A DNA stretch of 58,109 bases, from the NCBI RefSeq assembly GCF_006439015.1, contig NZ_RCZG01000022.1, forward strand, positions 1 to 58,109, read 5' to 3'. Source of the DNA: Mycolicibacterium hodleri. GTDB lineage: Bacteria > Actinomycetota > Actinomycetes > Mycobacteriales > Mycobacteriaceae. The position numbers were made by a program, and so were the translations under genes. Positions 42,905 through 50,528 of the stretch are shown piece by piece (the first letter of the stretch is position 1; each line of letters begins with the position of its first letter). Below the pieces are notes generated by a model. That model ran no database searches. It was not told where the DNA came from and saw only the letters and a list, made by a program, of their open reading frames with translations.

Positions 42905-43840
42905 ATGACGGACAAGGCCCTGGTCGTGGGGGAAGCACTCATCGACGTCGTATCCCACGACGGTCAGCCGCTCGGTGAGCACGTCGGCGGAAGCCCACTC
43001 AACGTTGCCTTCGGGCTGGCGCTGCTCGACAGGCCGGTCGAGTTCCTGACCTGGATCGGTGACGATCCCCGCGGTCGGCGGATAGCCGACTATCTGCACG
43101 ACAGCGGGGTGGCGTTGGCCCCGGGCAGCCAGGGGGCGTCGCGGACCGGTACGGCGCATGCCGAGCTCGACGAAAAAGGCTCTGCGCAATACACATTCGA
43201 CCTGGAATGGGTCGTTTCCCCTCAGTCGGCACCTACCGCGCGACCCGTGCTGCACACCGGCTCCATCGCCACCGCACTGCAGCCGGGCGCCGACGGCGTC
43301 GAAACGTTGATCGAGACGTACGCACCGACGACCACCATCACCTTCGACCCGAACATTCGGCCGGAGTTCTTCGCGAACCCAGAAGAGGCGTTGGCGAACG
43401 TCGAGTCCATCGTCGCCAAGTCGGACGTCGTCAAGGCGAGCGACGAGGACATGCGTTGGCTCGCGCCTAACACCTCACCAGAGGACCTGGCCGCGCGATG
43501 GCTCGCGCTCGGCCCCGCGATGGTCGCCGTCACGTTGGGCGCCGACGGTTCGTACGCAGTCTGCGCCGACGGCTCCGAGCGCATACCGGCCTATCCGACC
43601 GAGGTGGTGGATACCGTGGGTGCGGGCGATGCCTTCATGACGGGCCTGGTCGACGCTCTATGGAGTGCCGAACTGCTCGGCGGACACCGCCGCGAGCATC
43701 TGCGGCGCATCACCACCGATCAGCTTCGGCAGGTGCTCAAGGTTGCTGCCCTGTCGGCGGCGCTCACCGTGGCGCGGCCGGGTGCGGCGCTGCCGGACCG
43801 AGCGATGCGGGACCGCGCGGCCGCCCGCCTCGTCGACTGA
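42905..43840 (+). CDS. PfkB-family sugar kinase (fructokinase-like)
   Basis: 311 residues from ATG 42905. PfkB signatures: VGGSPLNVAFGLALL (signature 1, substrate binding) and DTVGAGDAFMTG (236-247) with catalytic Asp242 and the anion hole. N-terminal VVGEALIDVV is typical of fructokinases. Phosphorylates a sugar or nucleoside with ATP. It lies 223 bp upstream of a FucP-type sugar permease on the same strand, which suggests a shared job in sugar entry, but there is a repeat-bearing gap between. Substrate unproven. Confidence 0.87.
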   Translation: MTDKALVVGEALIDVVSHDGQPLGEHVGGSPLNVAFGLALLDRPVEFLTWIGDDPRGRRIADYLHDSGVALAPGSQGASRTGTAHAELDEKGSAQYTFDLEWVVSPQSAPTARPVLHTGSIATALQPGADGVETLIETYAPTTTITFDPNIRPEFFANPEEALANVESIVAKSDVVKASDEDMRWLAPNTSPEDLAARWLALGPAMVAVTLGADGSYAVCADGSERIPAYPTEVVDTVGAGDAFMTGLVDALWSAELLGGHRREHLRRITTDQLRQVLKVAALSAALTVARPGAALPDRAMRDRAAARLVD

Positions 43841-43890
43841 GTGCGTCAAACCCCAACGCCACTACATGGATTCGACGCGGCGGCGCACAC

Positions 43891-43960
43891 GAACGGGCAC
43901 GAAGTCGGACTAGTCGGGCACGGGTGCGCGCCCGAATGGGCACGAAGGCTTTCTCTTCGT
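43891..43960. repeat. Direct repeats and small hairpin upstream of the FucP-type permease gene
   Basis: gaacgggcacgaag (43891-43904) and gaatgggcacgaag (43934-43947) differ at one position. A third partial copy (cgggcac) lies between. The second copy is followed by a 6-bp hairpin acgaag/cttcgt (43942-43947, 43955-43960). In the 223 bp between kinase and permease genes these could be regulator sites or a weak terminator. Function unknown. Confidence 0.4.
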
Positions 43961-44063
43961 CGCAACGGTTCCCATCCGAGCGCAATGGGGTGTATTACAA
44001 GAAATGAGTGATCCACATCACAGTGGAGTGTCCACTCGTTCTCACGGGATAGGGGCGGCGGGT

Positions 44064-45389
44064 ATGACGACGACAGAGCATGCCGAACAACCATCGGATG
44101 CGCCCCCAACGGGAGAGAAGGCGCCGTTGGTATACCCCAAGATGTGGGTGCTCTTCGCCGTTCTCATTTGCTGTTTCACCGCGTGGGGCGTGGCCGCCGA
44201 CCTGACCACGCCGATGGTGGCCGGGTTCAAGCGCATCTTCGAGATGAACACCTTTCAGGCGTCACTGGTGCAGTTGGCGTACTTCGGCGCCTACTTCCTG
44301 CTGGCGATTCCCGCTGCGCTGATCAACCAGAAGTTCGGATACAAGGCCGGTCTGCTCTCGGGTGTGTTGCTTGCCGCCGCCGGCGCGATCGCGTTCTACC
44401 CCGCGAGCAAGATCATGACCTACGAGGCGTTTCTGGTCGCGTTGTTCGCCATCGCCGCCGGCTGCTCGATTCTCGAGACCTCCGCCAACCCCTACGTGAT
44501 GTCCCTCGGTCCCGAGTCGACGGCGACGCGACGCCTCAACTTCGCCCAGGCGTTCAACCCGGTCGGCACCAACATCGGCGTGTTCCTCGCGGCGACGCTG
44601 ATCCTGCCGAAGTTGGACGAGCCGATGAACATGGCGAATCTCTCACCGGGACAGGCGCAATCGATCCGGGCCGGCCAACTGGGCGCGGTGATGGGCCCCT
44701 ATCTGGGGTTGGGCTTCGTGCTGATCGCCATCGGATTGGTGATCGCGATCAAGAAGTCGCCACCGATCGTCGAGGAGTTCGAGTCCGGCGACCTCGACGG
44801 GAGGAGCCCGCTCAAGATCTTGTTGTCGAACCGGCGTTACAAGTTCGGGGTGGTGGCCCAGTTCTTCAACGTCGCGGCTCAGGTCTGCACCTGGACCTAT
44901 CTGATCCAGTACTCGCAGCAGGCGCTCAACGGATCATTGCAATTGGGCGGTTACCTGTTGCAGGTCAGCCTCATCGTCTTCCTCATCTCGCGGTTCGTCA
45001 TGACGTGGGTAATAGGCAAGGTTCGTGCGACGAAGGTGCTCGCGGTGCTCGGCAGCCTGGCCGTCCTGCTCTGCATCTTCGCCATGTTCTCACCGAACGT
45101 GGCTGGCGTCACCGCGGTCGTGGCGGTGTCGTTCTGCTTGTCTCTGATGTTCCCGACGATTTACGGGGTAGCACTCGAGGGCCTGGGCCCCGCAACGAAA
45201 TTCGGCGCCGCCGGCCTCGTCATGGCGATCGTGGGCGGGGCGATCATGCCTTTGATCCAAGGCGCCATCCTCGACGCGACGAGCCCCGCGATCTCTTTCA
45301 TCGTGCCCGCCCTGTGTTTCGCGGTCGTGACGAGCTTCGCGCTGTTCGACCTGAAGGCCGCACCTCACAAAGTAGGAGAACCGGCATGA
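44064..45389 (+). CDS. FucP-type MFS sugar:proton symporter
   Basis: 441 residues from ATG 44064 (ATG 44004 would add 20 residues; both weak). Twelve hydrophobic helices, with NTFQASLVQLAYFGAYFLLAIPA, ILETSANPYVMSLGP and LNFAQAFNPVGTNIGV, all close to the L-fucose and glucose/galactose permease (FGHS) family. It should bring a hexose into the cell with protons. Stop overlaps the start of the next gene (a sugar-binding lipoprotein) by 4 bp. An MFS permease coupled to an ABC-type binding protein is unusual. Confidence 0.88.
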   Translation: MTTTEHAEQPSDAPPTGEKAPLVYPKMWVLFAVLICCFTAWGVAADLTTPMVAGFKRIFEMNTFQASLVQLAYFGAYFLLAIPAALINQKFGYKAGLLSGVLLAAAGAIAFYPASKIMTYEAFLVALFAIAAGCSILETSANPYVMSLGPESTATRRLNFAQAFNPVGTNIGVFLAATLILPKLDEPMNMANLSPGQAQSIRAGQLGAVMGPYLGLGFVLIAIGLVIAIKKSPPIVEEFESGDLDGRSPLKILLSNRRYKFGVVAQFFNVAAQVCTWTYLIQYSQQALNGSLQLGGYLLQVSLIVFLISRFVMTWVIGKVRATKVLAVLGSLAVLLCIFAMFSPNVAGVTAVVAVSFCLSLMFPTIYGVALEGLGPATKFGAAGLVMAIVGGAIMPLIQGAILDATSPAISFIVPALCFAVVTSFALFDLKAAPHKVGEPA

Positions 45390-46654
45390 AACGCTATGTG
45401 ATCGTGGCGCTGACGCTCGTCCTCGCGGCGTGTGGCGGCGGCCAGAAGGCGAACTTCTCCGATCCGACCGATCAGCTCGACGTCGTGTCATGGTGGGTAT
45501 CGCCCTCTGAACGCCCGGCCTTCGAAGTTCTGCTCAACGCGTTCAAGGCCGACAACCACGACGTGAACGTGACCGACGGGTCGATCGCCGGTGGCGGCGG
45601 GAGCAACGTCCAGGTGGCGCTCGCCGCGCGCCTGCAAGCGGGCGATCCCCCGGACGTATGGCAGACCTTCCTCGGCAGTTCCCTGCGCGCCTGGGTGGAT
45701 GCGGGCCGCCTCGCCGACGCGACGGCCATCTACGACGGCGCCAACCTGGGTCCGGCGATGCCACCGCGGCTGCTCGACGCGGCAACCTACAAGGGCAAGA
45801 AGTGGGGCGTGCCGACGGGATCGCACCGCGGAAACGTGTTGTGGTTCAACGAGAATGTTCTGCGTAAGGCTGGCATCGCGGCTCCCGGTCCCGGATACAC
45901 GGCCGATGCCTTCGCCAACGACCTGTCGAAGGTGACGGCGAGCGGCGCCACGGGATTGTGCCTGGGTGGAAAGGACCGGTTCACCGCTGCAGAACTCTTC
46001 GAGAACACCCTGCTCGGCGTGGTCGGGACGAACGGCTGGAACACCATTCGCAACGACAAGTTCGACTGGCGGGGCGGCCAGGTCAGGCAGGCCCTTAACC
46101 GATTCGGGCAGATACTCGCACAGGCCGACCCGAACGCCGGTGGCCTCACCTGGGATCAGGCCGCCAAGAAGCTCGCCACCGGTGGCTGCGCCTTCCTGTC
46201 CATGAACGACTCCGTCTACGGCGAACTCGTGGCGAACAAGGCGGCGGAGGGCAAGGACTTCGGGTACGTCGCCTACCCGGGAACCGAGGGTTCCTATCTG
46301 GCGATCGTGGACACCTTCGTCGTCTCGTCCGATGCCAAGGATGGGATGAACGCGATGAAGTTCCTCCAGACGATCGCAGACCCGGCGACCTCACTGGCCT
46401 TCAACAAGGTCAAGGGCTCGGTGCCGATCCGCAGCGACGTAGACGTGTCCTCGTTGCCCGAGTATCAGCGGCAGGCGTCGAAGTCGTTGTGGGGGGACGA
46501 GATCGTGCTGTCGATCACGCACGGTGAGCTCATGCCGTCCGGCTTCCAGCAGGCCATGTACGACGCCGTCGCAACGTTCGTGCAGAGCAAGAACGCCAAC
46601 GCCTTCATCGACACGCTGCAGAACTCCATCGCCGTCCCGATTGCCGGCCGATGA
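45386..46654 (+). CDS. Extracellular sugar-binding lipoprotein (ABC family 1), without its permease
   Basis: 422 residues. Signal peptide of 15 residues and lipobox LVLAAC with Cys16. Mature part is a family 1 solute-binding protein: QLDVVSWWVSPSERPAFEVLL, AGDPPDVWQTFLGSSLRAWVDAG, GVPTGSHRGNVLWFNENVLRKAG and SMNDSVYGELVAN. Binds a sugar at the cell surface. No ABC permease or ATPase genes lie near, and it is translationally coupled to the FucP-type permease on one side and to an ABM protein on the other (4-bp overlaps). Confidence 0.9.
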   Translation: MKRYVIVALTLVLAACGGGQKANFSDPTDQLDVVSWWVSPSERPAFEVLLNAFKADNHDVNVTDGSIAGGGGSNVQVALAARLQAGDPPDVWQTFLGSSLRAWVDAGRLADATAIYDGANLGPAMPPRLLDAATYKGKKWGVPTGSHRGNVLWFNENVLRKAGIAAPGPGYTADAFANDLSKVTASGATGLCLGGKDRFTAAELFENTLLGVVGTNGWNTIRNDKFDWRGGQVRQALNRFGQILAQADPNAGGLTWDQAAKKLATGGCAFLSMNDSVYGELVANKAAEGKDFGYVAYPGTEGSYLAIVDTFVVSSDAKDGMNAMKFLQTIADPATSLAFNKVKGSVPIRSDVDVSSLPEYQRQASKSLWGDEIVLSITHGELMPSGFQQAMYDAVATFVQSKNANAFIDTLQNSIAVPIAGR

Positions 46655-46947
46655 CAGACGGCCCGCTGTTCCTGGTCGTCACGATCAGACCTCGCCTCGA
46701 CCGGCGGGCCGAGGCGGAGGCGCAACTACAGTCGATGCGCCGCAACACGTTACAGGAGCCGGGCTGTGTGTTCATGCACCTCGTCCAGTCGCAGGACGAC
46801 CCCGATTCGTGGGTCATGCTCGAGATGTTCCGTTCGCGTGCGGCGTGGGACGAGCACATGGCGCAGGCCTACAACGTCGAGGGCAACGAGATCTTGGAGG
46901 GACTGCTCCGAGAGCCGTCCGAACTGCGCCTGTTCGACGAGAAGTAG
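46651..46947 (+). CDS. ABM-domain protein (putative monooxygenase or small-molecule dimer)
   Basis: 98 residues, start overlapping the lipoprotein stop (ATGA). Antibiotic_biosynthesis_monooxygenase fold: LVVTIRPRLDRRAEAEAQLQS, EPGCVFMHLVQSQDDPDSWVMLEMF and WDEHMAQAYNVEGNEIL. These ferredoxin-like dimers may oxidise quinols, act as isomerases or have no known catalysis. Last gene of the FucP-lipoprotein-ABM operon, ending 13 bp from the convergent TetR gene. In sugar operons such a protein may be a mutarotase-like accessory; that is a guess. Confidence 0.82.
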   Translation: MTDGPLFLVVTIRPRLDRRAEAEAQLQSMRRNTLQEPGCVFMHLVQSQDDPDSWVMLEMFRSRAAWDEHMAQAYNVEGNEILEGLLREPSELRLFDEK

Positions 46948-46960
46948 GTTCCGCGGGGCG

Positions 46961-47539
46961 TCAACCACCTGCCGGGTCGTGCAAGACGACGTCGACCGCC
47001 GCCTCGATCACGTCGTCGTCGGGCACGGTCCCGAACATGATGGCCGGACACGCCACGACGCCGGTGAGCATCGAGACCGCGGCATCGAGGGCAGCGCCCG
47101 AGAAGCGCTGACCGAGCATCGCGTACATCTGATGCTGTCCGTCGGTGTTGACCCGGTTCCTGATTTGCGCCATCTGCTCGACTGACGCCCACTCCGCCAT
47201 GCCGGAGAGCACCCGATCCAGTCGAATGTCGACCACGCCGGACCTGAAGACCTTGAGCTCTCCGATGAGGTCGGCGCGCAGATCGCCGGTCAATTGGTGG
47301 TGTGGCATCTCACCGAGGCTCTCGATCGCCATCGCGATCAGATCGATGCGCGCGGGCCAGTGCGTGTAAAGAGTGGTCTTGGAGTAGCCGGCGATCTCGG
47401 CGACGCGAGCGTGGGTCACCGCGTCGGAACCCTCGCTGGTCAGGAGCTCGAGGGCGGCCCTAGCGACGTCGACGCGCGTGCGCGACACCCTGGCGTCTTC
47501 GCCGCTGTCTCCAGCCTTGCTGCCCTCGACCGGTGTCAT
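46961..47539 (-). CDS. TetR-family regulator divergent from the MAA gene cluster
   Basis: 192 residues. HTH: RVDVARAALELLTSEGSDAVTHARVAEIAGYSKTTLYTHWPAR, with the TLYTHWP recognition helix of a common TetR subgroup. The C-terminal domain (TetR_C) is helical. Divergent from the HAD-mysA operon across 206 bp that contain a long palindrome. Probably represses that operon and perhaps itself; the signal is unknown. Convergent on its other side with the sugar-uptake operon. Confidence 0.87.
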   Translation of the reverse strand: MTPVEGSKAGDSGEDARVSRTRVDVARAALELLTSEGSDAVTHARVAEIAGYSKTTLYTHWPARIDLIAMAIESLGEMPHHQLTGDLRADLIGELKVFRSGVVDIRLDRVLSGMAEWASVEQMAQIRNRVNTDGQHQMYAMLGQRFSGAALDAAVSMLTGVVACPAIMFGTVPDDDVIEAAVDVVLHDPAGG

Positions 47540-47636
47540 CGGTATCCGTCACTTTCATCGACTCTGTGGTCACTTCGGTTCGCAGACCTGAACGCGAAGT
47601 TAACTGATGCACTCTAAATCCAGTACTGGTCAGCTA

Positions 47637-47665
47637 TTGCACTATTGAACGTTTAGACCAATAGT
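47637..47665 (+). promoter_or_regulatory. Possible promoter of the MAA operon
   Basis: -35-like TTGCAC (47637-47642), 17-bp spacer, -10-like AATAGT (47660-47665, four of six positions as in TATAAT). Predicted start of transcription near 47672 and a leader of about 70 nt. The palindrome at 47640-47666 covers both boxes. Read by eye only. Confidence 0.35.
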
Positions 47666-47666
47666 G
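47640..47666. promoter_or_regulatory. Operator candidate of the MAA operon
   Basis: Perfect 8-bp arms cactattg (47640-47647) and caatagtg (47659-47666) around an 11-bp AT-rich centre. Another palindrome, ccagtactgg, lies at 47620-47629. Both are in the shared region between the TetR gene and the HAD gene, 80 bp before the HAD start. A TetR dimer, or two dimers, on the 27-bp site would cover the promoter boxes. Confidence 0.65.
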
Positions 47667-47745
47667 TACGGGGAATCAATTTTCTCGACGTGCGGTGTCA
47701 AGCCCCGGCGCGGCGTCGACTCACCCGACCGGCAGAAGGAACCCC

Positions 47746-48411
47746 ATGTCCGCAATCCTCTTTGGCTCGATCAGCACTCTCGCCGACACCTCGGAAATGC
47801 AGCGCCAGGCGTTCAACGACGCGTTCCAGGCCTACGGTCTCGATTGGGAGTGGTCGCGCGACGAATACACCTCGATGCTGGGCTCGAATGGCGGCGCGCA
47901 GCGAATCGAGGAGTATGCCTCGTCCCGCGGAGCCGACGTCGACGCCGCCGCGGTGCACGCCAGGAAGTCGCAGATCTTCCAGGAGCTGCTCCGTTCGTCT
48001 TCCGTCTCACCGCGACCCGGCGTCGTTGAGACGGTGCAGGAAGCCAAGCGGAACGACCACAAGCTGGGCTTCGTCACCACCACCTCGCTGGGCAACATCG
48101 ATGCCCTGCTCGCGGCGCTTCAGCCGCACATCAGCGCGGAGATGTTCGACCTCATCGTCAATCGCGACACGGTGACCTCCCCGAAGCCGGATCCCGCGGC
48201 ATACGAGTTCGCGCTCGAGCGGCTCGGTGAGGACGCAGGCAACGTCGTGGCGATCGAGGACAACGTCGGCGGGGTCAGTGCTGCGTCCGCCGCGGGCATC
48301 CGGTGCATCGCGTTCCCCAACGAGAACACCGGCGGTGGTGACTTCTCTCACGCCGCGGAGACCGTCGACGCGCTGGACGCAGGTCGCATCATCGGCATCG
48401 CCACGTCCTGA
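47746..48411 (+). CDS. HAD-fold protein of the CbbY/PGM type lacking motif I aspartates
   Basis: 221 residues; ATG 47746 with AGAAGGA before it. The fold is HAD-IA: helical cap, motif II TTTS near 111-114, motif III Lys147 in SPKPDP and motif IV IEDNVGG (Glu171, Asp172). But motif I, normally FDxDGT, reads FGSISTLADT, so Gly7 and Ile9 replace the nucleophile and the general acid. It may bind a phospho-sugar without dephosphorylating it, or use other chemistry. First gene of the MAA operon, 45 bp before mysA, whose substrate is sedoheptulose 7-phosphate; this suggests a role around that sugar. I believe related proteins share this motif. Confidence 0.82.
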   Translation: MSAILFGSISTLADTSEMQRQAFNDAFQAYGLDWEWSRDEYTSMLGSNGGAQRIEEYASSRGADVDAAAVHARKSQIFQELLRSSSVSPRPGVVETVQEAKRNDHKLGFVTTTSLGNIDALLAALQPHISAEMFDLIVNRDTVTSPKPDPAAYEFALERLGEDAGNVVAIEDNVGGVSAASAAGIRCIAFPNENTGGGDFSHAAETVDALDAGRIIGIATS

Positions 48412-48456
48412 CGCACACCTTCGAACTACGACGAACCCCTACCGAGGAGCATCACG

Positions 48457-49680
48457 ATGAGCAACATGCAAGCCCGAGTGACCGTGAGCGACAGGACCTT
48501 CCACGTCTCTGGTTACGAGAAGATCGAGTACGACCTGGTGTACGTCGATGGCGTATTCGCCCTCGACAGCACCGACCTCGCGGACAGTTACCGTCCCTAC
48601 GGTCGGGCACTCATGGTCGTCGACGACGCGGTCTACGAGATCTACGGCGACGACATCCGGGCGTACTTCGATCATCACGACATCGCCCTGACCGTGGTTC
48701 CCGTGCAGATCCGGGAGACGGCCAAGTCGCTGGAGACCTTCGAGCGGATCGTCGGTGAGTTCGACGCCTTCGGGTTGGTGCGTACCGAGCCGGTGCTGGT
48801 GGTCGGCGGAGGCCTGACCACCGACGTCGCCGGATTCGCCTGCGCCAGCTATCGGCGCAGCACTCCGTACATCCGGATTCCCACCACGCTGATCGGCCTG
48901 ATCGACGCCAGTGTGTCGATCAAGGTCGCCGTGAATTACGGCAAGCACAAGAACCGGTTGGGGGCGTACCACGCGTCGCAGAAGGTGCTGCTGGACTTCT
49001 CGTTCCTCAAGACCCTGCCCGAGGACCAGGTCCGCAACGGCATGGCCGAGCTGATCAAGATTTCGGTCGTCGGCAACTCGGAGATCTTCGAGCTGCTCGA
49101 GCAGCACGGTGCAGAGCTGCTGCACACGCGGTTCGGACATCTCGACGGCACACCCGAAGTTCGGGCGGCCGGCGAGCGCGTCACCCACCAGGCCATCGCC
49201 ACGATGCTGGAACTCGAGGCGCCCAACCTGCACGAGATCGACCTTGATCGCGTGATCGCATTCGGTCACACGTGGAGCCCCACATTGGAGCTCACCCCGG
49301 CCGTGCCGTTCTTCCACGGCCAGGCGATCAACATCGACATGGCGCTGTCGACGACCCTCGCCGAGAAGCGTGGCCATCTGACCGTCGCCGATCGTGACCG
49401 GGTGCTGGGCGTGATGAGTTCGCTGGGCCTCGCGCTGGACAGCGAGTACTTGACGCCGGAGCTGCTCGAAGTGGCGACGGCATCGATCCTGAAGACTCGT
49501 GACGGCCAGCTCCGGGCGGCTATCCCAGACCCGATCGGACGGTGCCGCTTCCTCAACGACGTCACCACCGGTGAGCTCGCCGACACATTGACGCTGCACA
49601 AGAAGATCTGCCTGGACTACCCCCGGGGTGGCGACGGCGTCGACGTGTTCACGGTGGCCGAGCAGGACGACGAGTCATGA
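48457..49680 (+). CDS. mysA: MysA: demethyl-4-deoxygadusol synthase (sedoheptulose-7-phosphate cyclase)
   Basis: 407 residues; GAGGAG 8 nt before ATG 48457. Dehydroquinate-synthase fold: NAD loop VVGGGLTTDVAGF, zinc ligands Glu198 (GMAEL), His271 and His287 (FFHGQ). True dehydroquinate synthases have GHTxGHAxE; here it is GHTWSPTLE with Pro275, the change that marks sedoheptulose-7-phosphate cyclases. The N-terminus (GYEKIEYDLVYVDG) and PRGGDGVDV tail match cyanobacterial DDGS (Ava_3858) as I recall it, rather than 2-epi-5-epi-valiolone synthase. Catalyses the first step of mycosporine synthesis. Coupled to mysB by a 4-bp overlap. Confidence 0.92.
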   Translation: MSNMQARVTVSDRTFHVSGYEKIEYDLVYVDGVFALDSTDLADSYRPYGRALMVVDDAVYEIYGDDIRAYFDHHDIALTVVPVQIRETAKSLETFERIVGEFDAFGLVRTEPVLVVGGGLTTDVAGFACASYRRSTPYIRIPTTLIGLIDASVSIKVAVNYGKHKNRLGAYHASQKVLLDFSFLKTLPEDQVRNGMAELIKISVVGNSEIFELLEQHGAELLHTRFGHLDGTPEVRAAGERVTHQAIATMLELEAPNLHEIDLDRVIAFGHTWSPTLELTPAVPFFHGQAINIDMALSTTLAEKRGHLTVADRDRVLGVMSSLGLALDSEYLTPELLEVATASILKTRDGQLRAAIPDPIGRCRFLNDVTTGELADTLTLHKKICLDYPRGGDGVDVFTVAEQDDES

Positions 49681-50528
49681 ACGACGTTGCGGTGCTGCCT
49701 GCCAGTGCCGCAGGCAGGGCGATAGCGGCCCGGCCGGTGACGCCTTCGACGATCCTCGCCAGAGAACTCGGGGAGCTGTGTCGTGAACTCGGCGCGGTCC
49801 CCGGCGTAGACCCGGCCCTTGCGCGGCGGTTGAGGCAGGCGCGTGATCTGGCGTCGGGCCTCGATCCGTACCTCGATCAATGCACGAGTCCGGAGTCGAC
49901 CGCGTTGGCGGAGTTGGCGCGCAGGACACGTGAGACGGATTGGGCCTCGACATCAGGAGGGGGGATTCACCTCGAGCAAGAGATGTTGTCGGGCCACGTC
50001 GAAGGTCAGACGCTCAAGTTCCTGGTGCACCTCGCCGGCGCCACCCGGGTTCTGGAGATCGGGATGTTCACCGGGTATTCGGCGCTCGCGATGGCGGAGG
50101 AGTTGCCCGATGGTGGAGTGCTCGTGGCGTGCGAAATCGATCCGGCGGTAGCGGGTTTCGCCAGAGAGTGCTTCGACGCCTCGCCGGCGGGGCAGAAGAT
50201 CGCGATAGAGGTCGGACCGGCGATCGATACGCTACGTCGCCTGGCTCGGGAGGGGCTGGAATTCGACTTCGTCTTCATCGACGCCGACAAGCCCGGCTAT
50301 CTCGACTATGTGGAGTTCCTGCTCGGCAGCACGCTGTTGTCTCCGCGCGCGGTGATCGCAGTGGACAACACCCTGCTCCAGGGCGAGCCCTACGCGGACG
50401 TCGACATCTCCCGCAACGGCGCGGCGATCGCGGGATTCAACGCGGCCCTCACCTACGACCAACGCGTCGAGCAGGTGTTGATACCGCTGCGCGACGGCCT
50501 GACCCTGATCCGGAGGACGCAGGGGTGA
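49677..50528 (+). CDS. mysB: MysB: SAM-dependent O-methyltransferase
   Basis: 283 residues, start overlapping the mysA stop (ATGA). CCoAOMT-type methyltransferase: HLEQEMLSGHVEGQTLKFLV, SAM motif I VLEIGMFTGYSALAMAEELP, FIDADKPGYLDY with the metal-binding Asp, and VDNTLLQGE. About 50 residues at the N-terminus (ASGLDPYLDQCTSPESTAL) match the extension of mycosporine O-methyltransferases such as Ava_3857 as I recall it. Converts demethyl-4-deoxygadusol to 4-deoxygadusol. Coupled to mysC by GTGA overlap. Confidence 0.92.
   Translation: MNDVAVLPASAAGRAIAARPVTPSTILARELGELCRELGAVPGVDPALARRLRQARDLASGLDPYLDQCTSPESTALAELARRTRETDWASTSGGGIHLEQEMLSGHVEGQTLKFLVHLAGATRVLEIGMFTGYSALAMAEELPDGGVLVACEIDPAVAGFARECFDASPAGQKIAIEVGPAIDTLRRLAREGLEFDFVFIDADKPGYLDYVEFLLGSTLLSPRAVIAVDNTLLQGEPYADVDISRNGAAIAGFNAALTYDQRVEQVLIPLRDGLTLIRRTQG

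Noticed and set aside
44144..46654. An 836-codon plus-strand frame joining the permease region to the lipoprotein
   Set aside because: Its first half is out of frame with the MFS protein and meaningless; the lipoprotein has its own signal peptide and lipobox at 45386.
48457..49680. MysA as an ordinary AroB (3-dehydroquinate synthase)
   Set aside because: The second His of GHTxGHA is Pro here (GHTWSPTLE) and the neighbours are MysB-D homologues, not shikimate genes.
48457..49680. MysA as 2-epi-5-epi-valiolone synthase for a C7-cyclitol antibiotic
   Set aside because: The adjacent O-methyltransferase and MysC/MysD-type ligases, and the GYEKIEYDLVYVDG N-terminus, fit DDGS; no cyclitol aminotransferase or kinase of the acarbose type is present. 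A tree is needed to be certain.
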